Shown one piece after another: positions 1-6,899 of a stretch of 8,351 nucleotides of DNA (position 1 is its first letter; every line of letters starts with the position of its first letter). Below the pieces are notes generated by a model. That model saw only the letters and a list, made by a program, of their open reading frames with translations. It did no database searches and was not told the DNA's origin. The stretch comes from Deltaproteobacteria bacterium UBA6930 (GTDB lineage Bacteria; Myxococcota_A; UBA9160; UBA6930), in contig DKAI01000015.1 in the NCBI GenBank assembly GCA_002450755.1, positions 1 to 8,351 on the forward strand, written 5' to 3'. A program made the position numbers and the translations under genes.

Positions 1-392
1 AGAGTTCCGCCACCGAGTGCAGTTCCTCCAGCTCTACCAAAAGAGTGAGATTGGAGATGGATAAAAGAAGTGCCAGTTCCTACCACAGCCAGAAGCAACG
101 GAAATGGAAACACAATCGTTGAGGAAGCTCTAATTTCCCGATATCCCCGGCTCCACGCCTTAAATTCATCTGAATACGAAGAGCCGGGAAACATCTTTTT
201 TAAGTGATGTGCACCGGCACCAGTTAAACCTATTCGATCAGGAGGTATGTTTTCTAAAATCTTATCCAGGTTTCCAAGAAAATTTGAATATATACATTGA
301 TAGGTTGACTTCCCAGATTCATCAGTTGTCGCGATTTTGGTCAAAGTTGAACCAACATCGATACCTGCGGTGTTACGTTCTTCTTCTCTCAC
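1..392 (-). CDS. coaW: Type II (eukaryote-like, Fumble family) pantothenate kinase, N-terminal part; gene runs off the left edge
   Basis: Reading the minus strand gives an uninterrupted frame that reaches position 1. It shows the ASKHA-fold phosphate-1 motif GIDVGSTLTK near the N-terminus, then LTGAGAHH followed by a basic stretch, which corresponds to the TGGGA-K-F segment of PanK. Further on are PFPLLLAVVGTGTSFI (phosphate-2 region) and GRAGGTALGGGT, matching the R-V-x-G-T-S-L-G-GGT signature of human PanK and bacterial CoaW. The family phosphorylates pantothenate with ATP, the first step of CoA synthesis, in the cytoplasm. About 130 residues are present, and the C-terminal half is missing only because the window ends. 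The start is uncertain. I chose GTG at 392-390, eight codons before the GID motif. TTG at 416-414, with a weak GGA nine nucleotides upstream, is an alternative. Both lie just beyond the sir2 stop (424), which suggests translational coupling. Family assignment is firm, but the exact substrate (pantothenate versus a related compound) is inferred. Confidence 0.85.
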   Translation of the reverse strand, partial: MREEERNTAGIDVGSTLTKIATTDESGKSTYQCIYSNFLGNLDKILENIPPDRIGLTGAGAHHLKKMFPGSSYSDEFKAWSRGYREIRASSTIVFPFPLLLAVVGTGTSFIHLQSHSFGRAGGTALGGGT

Positions 393-423
393 GTTGTTGT
401 TTGTGTACTTCGTCAAAGAAACA

Positions 424-1233
424 CTATCCAGGTCGATGCAATCTAAGGATCTTCTCAGATAGATCGTTCAAGATTGCACTGGCCGTACCACCCAGGAAAA
501 TTGTTGCAAGTTCCGTAAGCTCGGTAGGCTCTGGGTTTATTTCTATTAATGTTCCACCACGTCGCGCTATTTCAACCGCGAATCCAGCTGCAGGATAAAC
601 GGTGGCGGATGTTCCAACTACTAAGATGCAATCGGCTCTTTCAGATACTCGCTCGCAAGAGGCAAGTATCTCAGAGGGAATGGGTTCCCCGAAGTGTACG
701 GTGTCATCTTTGATCAGTTCTTTACAATTTGGGCATTTAGGAGGAAGACTCTTAACATCGATCGGAAAGTTTTCAAACGAAAAGCGCTCACTACAACCAA
801 CACATCTCAGGAGTTTAAAGTTTCCGTGTATTTCATAAAGTTCTCTTTGGCCAGCCTGTCGATGTAAGTCATCCACGTTCTGAGTTATTAGAGCTCCGAT
901 AGCCCCTAGACTCTCAAGTTTTGCGAGAGAGAAGTGAGCAACGTTAGGTTTTGCTCTTCCAAGGGTTTGTCTGAGCCCGACTAGCCAGTCTTCTGTCGGT
1001 TTGAGCAATTCCTCCCAAGCACGTTTCGGGTCACTGATGAATCGCTCATATCCATCGAGCGGGGGTTCTCCATATTTTGTCCAGAGGCCGCCGGGACCTC
1101 TAAAGGGCGGTATCCCACTTTCAACAGAGACCCCTGCGCCTGTGAGTGCTATCGAGAACTCGGCCTCATTTAACAGCTGGGCCGCTCGATCTAAATTGGT
1201 GTCAGGTTTCTTCGAATCGCTACCACCGGACAT
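424..1233 (-). CDS. Sir2-family NAD-dependent protein deacylase (sirtuin, CobB-like)
   Basis: A complete 269-residue sirtuin. Visible motifs are the NAD-binding GAGVSVESGIPPFRG (32-46), TQNVDDLHRQAG (117-128), the catalytic histidine in IHG (H136), four zinc-ligand cysteines in two C-x2-C pairs (C144/C147 and C167/C170), HFGEPIP (180-186) and GTS (207-209). Sirtuins remove acyl groups from lysine using NAD+, releasing nicotinamide and O-acyl-ADP-ribose. The Tyr-x-x-Arg pair of SIRT5-like desuccinylases is not evident, so deacetylation is the likelier activity, but this is not proven. The ATG directly follows the TAA stop of the rhomboid gene, with no spacing and no strong ribosome binding site, which suggests coupled translation. 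It is a stand-alone enzyme of normal length with no fused defence domain. The neighbouring pantothenate kinase and Nudix genes link it to CoA and ADP-ribose metabolism by context only. Confidence 0.95.
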   Translation of the reverse strand: MSGGSDSKKPDTNLDRAAQLLNEAEFSIALTGAGVSVESGIPPFRGPGGLWTKYGEPPLDGYERFISDPKRAWEELLKPTEDWLVGLRQTLGRAKPNVAHFSLAKLESLGAIGALITQNVDDLHRQAGQRELYEIHGNFKLLRCVGCSERFSFENFPIDVKSLPPKCPNCKELIKDDTVHFGEPIPSEILASCERVSERADCILVVGTSATVYPAAGFAVEIARRGGTLIEINPEPTELTELATIFLGGTASAILNDLSEKILRLHRPG

Positions 1234-1962
1234 TTAGCGTCGCCAGGGATTGTCATCGTCTTCCACTGCATGCAGATTTCGTCGCATCCGATAGCGTCGC
1301 CAGCGATGCTTTAAAGAAGAAAAAGAAGGCAATATCTGAAGTTTTCGAGTTTTTCTCATTAAGAGCCAGCCTGCAATTACACCGCCGAGGTGGCCTACAG
1401 TGCTGACATTTGACGGGCCAAAAAGAAACTCCATCAGAAAAAGAAATGGAATGAAATAAATTGCTTTAATTGGAATTGGAGGGAAGAGGAGCATGATCGT
1501 TCGCGTTGGCCAGGTAAGAGAGTAAGCTAATAGAACGCCGAAAACCGCACCCGATGCTCCCAAAGTTCTCATAGTGTAACTCGGAGGCGCATTCAACCCG
1601 AAAAAGCCTGGTAGCGCTGGCCATGTCACTATGAGAAAACCTGCTCCAAGTCCGCATAGGAGGTAGTATTTTAGAAAACGTTTTTCTCCCCATGTAGCTG
1701 CAAGAGGTGAACCAAACATCCAAAGAGCGAGCATATTGAAACCTATATGGGACAAGCTTTGTTCTGAGTGGAGCCACATATAAGTAAAAGGCTGCCAAAG
1801 ATATCCTTCGGTCCAAAAGGCCGCGGGTATGGCCGAAAAAACAAACGAAAGCCCCTTGAAAAGGTGTTGGAGGATGAACGCGCCTACGTTCACTATCATA
1901 AGGACCTTGATCACGTTTGGGGTGAAGCCTGGTCCAAAACGTACTGATTGATTTCCGAACAT
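1234..1962 (-). CDS. Rhomboid family intramembrane serine protease
   Basis: 242 residues with about six hydrophobic segments (roughly 18-38, 70-90, 97-117, 134-150, 155-180, 188-203). Rhomboid hallmarks are present: HIGFNMLALW with the HxxxN pair (H72, N76) in the second segment, WGEKRFLKYYLLCG in the following loop, the nucleophile S137 in GASGA, and the partner histidine H191 in VGHLGGVIAGW. The family cleaves transmembrane substrates inside the inner membrane; the substrate here cannot be told. A basic tail (204-242, rich in Arg/Lys and ending DDDNPWRR) should face the cytoplasm. The ATG is preceded by GAAGG only two nucleotides upstream and AGG at about eight. The SD sits in one arm of a short inverted repeat in the 34-nt gap after the oxidoreductase gene. 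The TAA stop abuts the sir2 ATG. Confidence 0.93.
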   Translation of the reverse strand: MFGNQSVRFGPGFTPNVIKVLMIVNVGAFILQHLFKGLSFVFSAIPAAFWTEGYLWQPFTYMWLHSEQSLSHIGFNMLALWMFGSPLAATWGEKRFLKYYLLCGLGAGFLIVTWPALPGFFGLNAPPSYTMRTLGASGAVFGVLLAYSLTWPTRTIMLLFPPIPIKAIYFIPFLFLMEFLFGPSNVSTVGHLGGVIAGWLLMRKTRKLQILPSFSSLKHRWRRYRMRRNLHAVEDDDNPWRR

Positions 1963-1965
1963 AAC

Positions 1966-1993
1966 CTTCGCCTAAGCTAGCTCAAGTGCGAAG
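1966..1993 (-). repeat. Inverted repeat in the oxidoreductase-rhomboid gap
   Basis: CTTCGC (1966-1971) and GCGAAG (1988-1993) form 6-bp arms around a 16-nt loop. On the minus-strand transcript the distal arm contains GAAGG, the nearest SD for the rhomboid ATG at 1962. It may modulate translation within the operon. It lacks a T-tract, so it is not a terminator. Confidence 0.3.
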
Positions 1994-1996
1994 CAT

Positions 1997-2920
1997 TTAC
2001 GCAAACGCCTTCGCCAAGCTTTTAATCTGATAAGTGAGATCCTCTGCCGTTAAGCCTGAAAAGTCAATGATTGGTAAGTCTAAATGGAATTGTGAAGTAA
2101 GAGTTGTTATGCGTTCAAGACATTCGTCGGGGCTGCCTGCAATGATTGCATTCGGCAAATCACTTTCCGTCACGTCCGAAAACCATGGGTTCAGCTTTCG
2201 AAATTCTTTTTGCACTGCAGAATCGGTGGCTTTTGCGCCCACGCGCGTAAAAAGCCACATTGATCGCTCGATTGAGTCGGGGTTTCGTCCGAGACGTCTA
2301 CAAGCAGCTCCTAAATGTTCTTCAGCAATTTGTACTTTCTCCGTCAGGGGTGGCAAATTGATATCCCAGCGATCTGCATGCCGAGCGACTAGTTCTAAAA
2401 GGCGCCGCCCCCGAGCGGCGATTTGTATAGGAAGGTTCCCAGGAGCCGGCCTTACTCTTGCTCCCGAAAGTTGAACAAATCGGCCTTGAAAATCGACACT
2501 TTCGCCGTTCCATAGCCTTTTTGTCACAGTTAACGTTTCGTCCAGCCATTGAATCCGCTCACTTGGGCCTTTTGAGGAGAAACCAAAACGCAGGTCCGCC
2601 CGTTGCCCACCTATCGAAACGATAAACCGCAGGCGATTAGGTTCGATATGATTGAGCGTTGCTACCGCTTGAGCTAATCGAGCCGCATTCCAATGGTGTA
2701 CCAGACGAATAGAGCCGATCTCTATTCGGTGTGTTTTTGCAAGTAATGAAGCGGTGGCGGTCCAACCCTCTAAGATGGTGTGGTCGCCTCGGCTAGCTAG
2801 TTGGCTGACATCGCCGTCAACAAGGGCAGCTTGGAAACCTAAGTCTTCGGCCAGAGAGACTGCTTCGAGCAATTGTGGCCAAGTGAGGTGATGCCAGGCT
2901 AACGCTATCCCGATCCTCAT
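1997..2920 (-). CDS. LLM-class (luciferase-like) flavin- or F420-dependent oxidoreductase
   Basis: 307 residues with the bacterial-luciferase-like TIM-barrel pattern: MRIGIALAWHH at the N-terminus (first strand), LAEDLGFQAALVDGD (helix 1 and strand 2), a strand with IEIGSIRLVHHWNAARLAQAVATLN (written here as its halves IEIGSIRLVHHW and NAARLAQAVATLN), LDETLTVTKRLWNGE followed by VDFQGRFVQL, PIQIAARGRRLLELVARHAD, and an aromatic RWDIN. These are typical of LLM oxidoreductases using FMN or coenzyme F420. The cofactor and substrate cannot be decided from the sequence. The paired luciferase subunit LuxB is absent, so this is not a light-producing luciferase. The ATG overlaps the TGA of the Nudix gene as ATGA (2917-2920), a classic coupled junction. 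The gene ends 34 nt before the rhomboid gene. Length is slightly short but normal for the family. Confidence 0.87.
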   Translation of the reverse strand: MRIGIALAWHHLTWPQLLEAVSLAEDLGFQAALVDGDVSQLASRGDHTILEGWTATASLLAKTHRIEIGSIRLVHHWNAARLAQAVATLNHIEPNRLRFIVSIGGQRADLRFGFSSKGPSERIQWLDETLTVTKRLWNGESVDFQGRFVQLSGARVRPAPGNLPIQIAARGRRLLELVARHADRWDINLPPLTEKVQIAEEHLGAACRRLGRNPDSIERSMWLFTRVGAKATDSAVQKEFRKLNPWFSDVTESDLPNAIIAGSPDECLERITTLTSQFHLDLPIIDFSGLTAEDLTYQIKSLAKAFA

Positions 2921-3438
2921 GGTGCTAAAAGCCCTTCGCGTCGGGCTGCGTGGAGTATCGCCAGTGCACTCTTCGCATCTCGCAAATCACCGGTCCAGAT
3001 TAAGTCCAGTGCCGCCGTTAGGGGCATCGCTACTACCTCGATGAACTCGTCTTCTTCCTCGGCCGAGGGGACAACTTCAAGTTCATAGGCTGCAAAAAGA
3101 TGTATTACCTCGTTAGTAAAGCCCGGGGTCGTCAAGACACTACCTAGAGCCTCTAAAATTTTTGCTTGGCGCCCTACTTCCTCCCGTAACTCTCGTGCTG
3201 CACATGCCGAAGGGGACTCATTCTCGATCTTTCCTGCAGGAACTTCCCATATGACGCCTCCGATGGCGGGTCGAAACTGGCGAATTAGCAAAACCTCTGT
3301 TTTGGTCTCAAACGGAACAATTGCCGATGCACCGGGATGCTTAATCATTTCTAGGTCTACAACCTTTCCGTTAGGAAATTTAGTCTTTTCCATCAGGACG
3401 CTTAAGGTCGGCCCTTGGTAAGCTATGCGTTGTGACAT
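2917..3438 (-). CDS. Nudix hydrolase, ADP-ribose pyrophosphatase type
   Basis: 173 residues from ATG 3438 (MSQRIAYQGP). The Nudix box runs from G69 (VPAGKIENE) to G89 (RELREEVG), with the metal-binding RE-x-x-EE at 82-87. A proline (P105, in TTPGFTNE) lies about 15 residues after the box, which in this superfamily is a marker of ADP-ribose pyrophosphatases. The HPGASAIVPF and LLIRQFRP strands also fit that group. The expected reaction is ADP-ribose to AMP plus ribose-5-phosphate. One oddity is that the box reads G-x4-E-x7-REU-x-EE-x-G, one residue shorter than the canonical G-x5-E. An upstream in-frame ATG at 3510 would add 24 residues but overlaps the divergent hydrolase start, and the added residues do not resemble the family, so I prefer 3438. 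It is the first gene of the five-gene minus-strand cluster and overlaps the next gene by four bases. Confidence 0.9.
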   Translation of the reverse strand: MSQRIAYQGPTLSVLMEKTKFPNGKVVDLEMIKHPGASAIVPFETKTEVLLIRQFRPAIGGVIWEVPAGKIENESPSACAARELREEVGRQAKILEALGSVLTTPGFTNEVIHLFAAYELEVVPSAEEEDEFIEVVAMPLTAALDLIWTGDLRDAKSALAILHAARREGLLAP

Positions 3439-3441
3439 AAT
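3415..3441 (+). promoter_or_regulatory. Weak candidate promoter for the alpha/beta hydrolase
   Basis: TTGGTA (3415-3420, 4/6 match to a -35 box) and CATAAT (3436-3441, 5/6 match to a -10 box) are 15 bp apart, which is short of the ideal 17. They lie over the 5' end of the divergent Nudix gene. This would give a leader of about 55-60 nt carrying the palindrome before the hydrolase ATG. Confidence 0.25.
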
Positions 3442-3488
3442 TACCGAGGTTAGGCGTGAAAGCTCCGATCCGCAGTAGGTTTGCTTTG

Positions 3489-3504
3489 GAAAGAGGGCTC
3501 TTTC
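3489..3504 (+). promoter_or_regulatory. Palindrome containing the ribosome binding site of the alpha/beta hydrolase
   Basis: GAAAGAG-GG-CTCTTTC is a perfect 7+2+7 inverted repeat ending at the base before ATG 3505. The SD-like GAGGG lies in its centre. In RNA it can fold as a 6-bp stem with a GGGC loop, which would hide part of the SD. In DNA it could be an operator between the divergent genes. The function is inferred. Confidence 0.45.
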
Positions 3505-4155
3505 ATGCATGTATGGAGAATTGTTTTGAAGAGAGCGGAAGCCTTAGTAAATATTGAACCGCGGAGGAATGGGGAAACCCTTCAGGGAGCTTTAAGCTCT
3601 TGCTCCTCGGAAAGAGGGATAACAATTGCTCCACCACACCCGCTTTACGGTGGCAGCATGGAGTCACCCGTGGTGAAGCAGCTTGCAGAGGCGTCGCGAA
3701 GCCTAGATATCTCGTCACTTAGATTTGACTGGCGCGGGATAGGTGGAAGTTCAGGAACACCCAGCGGAGAAACAGCAGATGCAGATCTTGACTTTGGGGC
3801 TGCTATGGATTTGATATCTAAGGTTGTCAGTGGAGGTATTGTAGCGTCAGGGTATTCTTTCGGTTCACTTGCAGCTCTTCGCGCAGCCTCTCATCCGCGT
3901 GTAGGAGGGCTGATTCTTGTGGCTCCACCAGCAGAGTATCTTGCCGAGCATGTTTTGAGGTCCTTGGGAAAGCCAGTCTTGCTAATATCGGGTGAGTACG
4001 ATGAAATTGCGCCTCCGAGAAAGCTCCAACTTTTGGATGATGGCCGTTCGATACAACTGAATGTTATTAAGAATGCGGATCATTTTTTTGGGAAAGGCCT
4101 CACAGAAATTGGGACTGAGGCCTCAATTTGGTTAACGGGTTTGTTTCAAAAATGA
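3505..4155 (+). CDS. Alpha/beta hydrolase of the COG2945 type (dienelactone hydrolase-like)
   Basis: 216 residues from ATG 3505. It shows HPLYGG (45-50) after the third strand, the LRFDWRGIGGSSG segment (about 72-83) typical of this group, a nucleophile elbow GYSFG (S118), an acid D166 in SGEYDE, and a histidine H193 in ADHFF, so the Ser-Asp-His triad is complete. The close match to the COG2945 pattern (HPLxGG, RGxGxSxG, GYSFG, ADHFF) is from family knowledge. The substrate of this group is poorly defined, with esterase or acyl hydrolase activity expected in the cytoplasm. A TTG at 3481 would add eight residues, but ATG 3505 has GAGGG at 3493-3497 with 7-nt spacing. That ribosome binding site sits in a perfect palindrome (3489-3504). 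The gene is divergent from the Nudix operon and convergent with PBP1A. Confidence 0.88.
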   Translation: MHVWRIVLKRAEALVNIEPRRNGETLQGALSSCSSERGITIAPPHPLYGGSMESPVVKQLAEASRSLDISSLRFDWRGIGGSSGTPSGETADADLDFGAAMDLISKVVSGGIVASGYSFGSLAALRAASHPRVGGLILVAPPAEYLAEHVLRSLGKPVLLISGEYDEIAPPRKLQLLDDGRSIQLNVIKNADHFFGKGLTEIGTEASIWLTGLFQK

Positions 4156-4226
4156 GGAAGCAGTTGTGTTTAACATCCAGGAGTCTTGACTTATAACAGC
4201 TTGAAAACCACCGTTATTATCCCAAC

Positions 4227-6671
4227 TCAGAAATCTGACCTAAGACTACGACGATTTTCAAGGACGCTCTTCTTTTCTAGTTTTTGGGTAGGCTCGGTTC
4301 CTTCGATAAAGGCCTGGAAAAACGTGTTTTTACCGGCGGAGGTCGCTAGTTCTCCGGTAGTTGCGTCGACCCTCGCAAAAACAATTCCTTTTGGTACCGG
4401 AAACTCCGAAACTGGATGCCCTTCGAGTGCCGCTTCCATAAATTCGATCCAAATAGGTAGGGCCGCCTTGCCTCCTGTTTCTCCTTTACCTAAACCTTTT
4501 TTTGAGTCGAAGCCGACCCATACGCCTGTTACTAAAGTGGGTGAATAGCCGACGAACCACGCATCCCCCTGTTCATTTGTGGTTCCAGTTTTTCCTCCGA
4601 GCGGCCTTTTTAATTTTTTAGCCCTTCGTCCAGTACCCCTTGGATGAGTCACCACCCCCTGCACTAAATGAGACGCGAGGAATGCCTCGGTTTTTTCCAG
4701 GATTTGATCCTTTGCAGTATTTTCAGTCTCGATCTCTTTGCCCCCAGATCCTTGCGCCTGGACTTCGAGATTTGGCTTTAATGCAACATCAGAAAGTATG
4801 AGTTCGTTGTCTCGATCATAAACACCACGGATATATTTTGGACTGACTTGTTTTCCTAGTGATGCAAATATTGTGTAGGCCCGGGTAAGTTCGAATAGGG
4901 AAACTGGACTAGAACCAAGGCCAAGAGAGAGATCGTTAGTTAAAGGAGCCTCTATGCCAAGCTCTCGCGCATATGAGATTACGTTATCGACGCCTATATC
5001 CCGAAGGAGATGGATAGTTGCATTATTTACCGAGCGGGCAAGTGCCTCACTCATTGTCAAAGGTCCTAAAAAACGTCTGCCGTAGTTCTCTGGCCGCCAA
5101 GTAAAGCCGGTCGTCTCGTCTTCATACACCACAGGTCTATCCCAAAGGATCGACGTAGGTGTGTAGCCATGTCGCAGTGCAGCACCATAGATAATTGGCT
5201 TGAATGCCGAACCCGGCTGTCGTCGCGCCTGTATTGCACGATTGAATTCGCTGGACTCAAAGTCGTAGCCTCCGACCATCGCTAGAATTTCATGCGTCGA
5301 CACATCAATCGCCATTATCGCAGCCTGTGCTTCGGGTTTTTGCACAAGAGTGAGTCGACGAAGTCCTTCAATTTCCGCGCCTTGTTCTAGAAAGGTTGCG
5401 ATATCGCCAATCCTAAAAACTTCTGAAATGTTTTTAATAGTTTTGGCGCTTTTGGTTAAATCTCTTGGCCTAGCCCAGCTGACGTCCTCGAGGAAAACTG
5501 TCCGCGTAAAGCCAGGCGCAAAGGCAACCTGAGCCGATTGGTCTACTTCATCTAGTTTTGTGATGACTCCCTCGAGTAAGCCACGCTCGGGAAAATTCAT
5601 CAGTATCTCTTCGTTCTCCCCTATAAGTTTATTTGATTCGGCTAGAGTTTGGATGGTGATTTGAAGATTCTTATCCGACGATGTTCTGTTTGGACCCCGA
5701 TACCCTTGACGGCGATCGAGTTGTTCTAGGCCCGAGCGAACAGCCTCTACCGCCTTTCTTTGAAGATCCAGATCTAAAGTAGTTTCTATTCGTAAGCCGC
5801 CTCTGAGAACGGTCTCGTTGCCTAAACGCTGGACGAGATCGCGGCGCACTTCTTCGACGAAGTATGCGGATACATCAAAATCAGCTTTCCCTGGAGGAGC
5901 AGATAAAGTCGGTCGCGTTCGCACGGCATAATCGTAATTATCTTTACTTATGAAACCTTCTTGCCTCATTCTTTTAAGCACGTAGAGTCGACGTGTTTCC
6001 GAGACTTGTGGGTTTCTGTAGGGTGAGTTTTTCCCCGGTGCTTTTGGCAGGCCAGCGATAAGGGCTGACTCAGCAATACTTAATGATTGGACATCCTTGG
6101 CAAAGTAGGTTCGTGAAGCTTCGGCTACCCCATATGCTCCGGCACCGAAGTAGATCTCATTTAGGTAGAGAAAGAGGATTTCTTCCTTTGTAAAGCTTTG
6201 CTCGATTCGGTAGGCCAGCACCATCTCTCGAATTTTTCTTCGATACGTCCGTTTAGGAGAGAGTAGAAGCTGTTTGACCATTTGTTGGGTGATAGTGCTC
6301 GCGCCCTGCACGCGTTTCCCCTTGGCCGTGATATTGGCCCACGCTGCTCTCACTATGGATGCGAAGTCGATACCTGAGTGCGCGTAAAATTTACCGTCTT
6401 CTGCTGCAATAAATGCCTGAATTAAATGTTCAGGCATGTCTTCGAGTGGCGTGATACTTCTTCTGTGTTCAAAAAATTCTCCGACCAACTTCCCTTCACG
6501 ATCGAGAACGACGCTCGTTAGGGCGGGGCGGTAATCTTTCAGGGCTTTTAAATCTGGTAGATCGCGCAGCAAAGAAAAATAGAGGTAAAAAAGACCCACT
6601 ACGAGAACCAATGCGCCCCAAACTACGAGTCGGGTAATCCATTTTAAGACAGATGAGGAGGTTCTGGTCAA
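4227..6671 (-). CDS. mrcA: Penicillin-binding protein 1A, bifunctional class A peptidoglycan synthase
   Basis: 814 residues. There is a short cytoplasmic N-terminus and one membrane anchor (about 13-33). The GT51 glycosyltransferase follows, with EDGKFYAHSGID (catalytic E91), QGASTITQQ (122-130) and NEIYFGAGAYG (E172, second catalytic Glu region). An OB-like insert spans about 365-430 (LLEGVITKLDEVDQSAQVAF onward). The transpeptidase has S488-A-F-K491 (acylated serine), S547-V-N549 and K694-T-G-T697, so all catalytic motifs are intact. It polymerises lipid II and cross-links the peptides in the periplasm; order and insert fit PBP1A rather than PBP1B. The start is TTG 6671-6669, supported by GGAG six nucleotides upstream and by no better ATG ahead of the anchor. 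It is a single-gene unit: divergent from gshB, convergent with the hydrolase, with 71 nt to the latter holding no convincing terminator. Confidence 0.95.
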   Translation of the reverse strand: MTRTSSSVLKWITRLVVWGALVLVVGLFYLYFSLLRDLPDLKALKDYRPALTSVVLDREGKLVGEFFEHRRSITPLEDMPEHLIQAFIAAEDGKFYAHSGIDFASIVRAAWANITAKGKRVQGASTITQQMVKQLLLSPKRTYRRKIREMVLAYRIEQSFTKEEILFLYLNEIYFGAGAYGVAEASRTYFAKDVQSLSIAESALIAGLPKAPGKNSPYRNPQVSETRRLYVLKRMRQEGFISKDNYDYAVRTRPTLSAPPGKADFDVSAYFVEEVRRDLVQRLGNETVLRGGLRIETTLDLDLQRKAVEAVRSGLEQLDRRQGYRGPNRTSSDKNLQITIQTLAESNKLIGENEEILMNFPERGLLEGVITKLDEVDQSAQVAFAPGFTRTVFLEDVSWARPRDLTKSAKTIKNISEVFRIGDIATFLEQGAEIEGLRRLTLVQKPEAQAAIMAIDVSTHEILAMVGGYDFESSEFNRAIQARRQPGSAFKPIIYGAALRHGYTPTSILWDRPVVYEDETTGFTWRPENYGRRFLGPLTMSEALARSVNNATIHLLRDIGVDNVISYARELGIEAPLTNDLSLGLGSSPVSLFELTRAYTIFASLGKQVSPKYIRGVYDRDNELILSDVALKPNLEVQAQGSGGKEIETENTAKDQILEKTEAFLASHLVQGVVTHPRGTGRRAKKLKRPLGGKTGTTNEQGDAWFVGYSPTLVTGVWVGFDSKKGLGKGETGGKAALPIWIEFMEAALEGHPVSEFPVPKGIVFARVDATTGELATSAGKNTFFQAFIEGTEPTQKLEKKSVLENRRSLRSDF

Positions 6672-6677
6672 GCTCTA

Positions 6678-6681
6678 CTCC
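6678..6681 (-). promoter_or_regulatory. Ribosome binding site deciding the TTG start of PBP1A
   Basis: GGAG on the minus strand, six nucleotides before TTG 6671. It supports the non-ATG start, which places the membrane anchor at residues 13-33 as expected for PBP1A. Confidence 0.6.
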
Positions 6682-6740
6682 AGGACTTCTATCGGAGATA
6701 GCAAACCGTCCACTTCCTCCGCTACTGCTGCAAATCACAC

Positions 6741-6774
6741 GTCTAAAACTTTAAAGTACTAATAAAGGTCTAAA
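6741..6774. promoter_or_regulatory. AT-rich repeat cluster in the PBP1A-gshB divergent region
   Basis: The heptamer GTCTAAA occurs at 6741-6747 and 6768-6774, exactly 27 bp apart. Between them is the perfect palindrome ACTTTAAAGT (6748-6757). This is the most AT-rich part of the 228-nt region between the two divergent genes, so a promoter or operator is plausible. I could not assign a confident -35/-10 pair for PBP1A. Confidence 0.3.
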
Positions 6775-6821
6775 CGCGATATTTTCAGGAGCTTCGTCGG
6801 TATCGAGGCCGAAAGTTACGT

Positions 6822-6850
6822 TTGACCTCTTAGCGGAATGGTCCTATCCG
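6822..6850 (+). promoter_or_regulatory. Candidate sigma-70 type promoter for gshB
   Basis: TTGACC (6822-6827, 5/6 match to -35) is followed at exactly 17 bp by TATCCG (6845-6850, 3/6 match to -10). Transcription would begin near 6857, inside the palindrome at 6849-6865, leaving a leader of about 43 nt. The -10 box is poor, so activation or another site is possible. Confidence 0.35.
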
Positions 6851-6865
6851 AGATCAAGGATCTCG
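6849..6865 (+). promoter_or_regulatory. Perfect palindrome upstream of gshB, possible operator
   Basis: CGAGATC-AAG-GATCTCG is a perfect 7+3+7 inverted repeat that overlaps the candidate -10 box by two bases and covers the predicted transcription start. That position suits a repressor site. As RNA it could form a small 5' hairpin. No regulator is encoded in the window. Confidence 0.4.
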
Positions 6866-6890
6866 CTGCTGCATTTTAGAGTCGAGTAAA

Positions 6891-6894
6891 GGGG
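6891..6894 (+). promoter_or_regulatory. Ribosome binding site for the GTG start of gshB
   Basis: AAAGGGGA, with core GGGG at 6891-6894, lies five nucleotides before GTG 6900. There is no ATG in frame nearby that keeps the first beta strand. Confidence 0.6.
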
Positions 6895-6899
6895 ACATA

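Noticed and set aside
209..598. 129-codon plus-strand open frame
   Set aside because: It lies antisense to the pantothenate kinase and Sir2 genes, both of which carry clear family motifs. Its product is rich in Ser, Arg and Cys and matches nothing.
424..1233. Sir2 as part of an anti-phage defence system
   Set aside because: The protein is a stand-alone sirtuin with an intact zinc ribbon and housekeeping neighbours. No SMEK, SLOG, Argonaute or other defence partner is present.
1997..2920. Bioluminescence luciferase subunit
   Set aside because: Only the general LLM-family fold signature is seen. No LuxB partner or fatty-acid reductase genes are nearby.
3439..3510. N-terminal extension of the Nudix protein from ATG 3510
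   Set aside because: The 24 added residues do not resemble the family and would overlap the divergent hydrolase start and its palindrome; ATG 3438 gives a normal N-terminus.
4193..4217. Inverted repeat ATAAC/GTTAT between the convergent hydrolase and PBP1A genes, as a shared terminator
   Set aside because: Only five AT-rich base pairs around a 15-nt loop and no proper T-tract; too weak to support.
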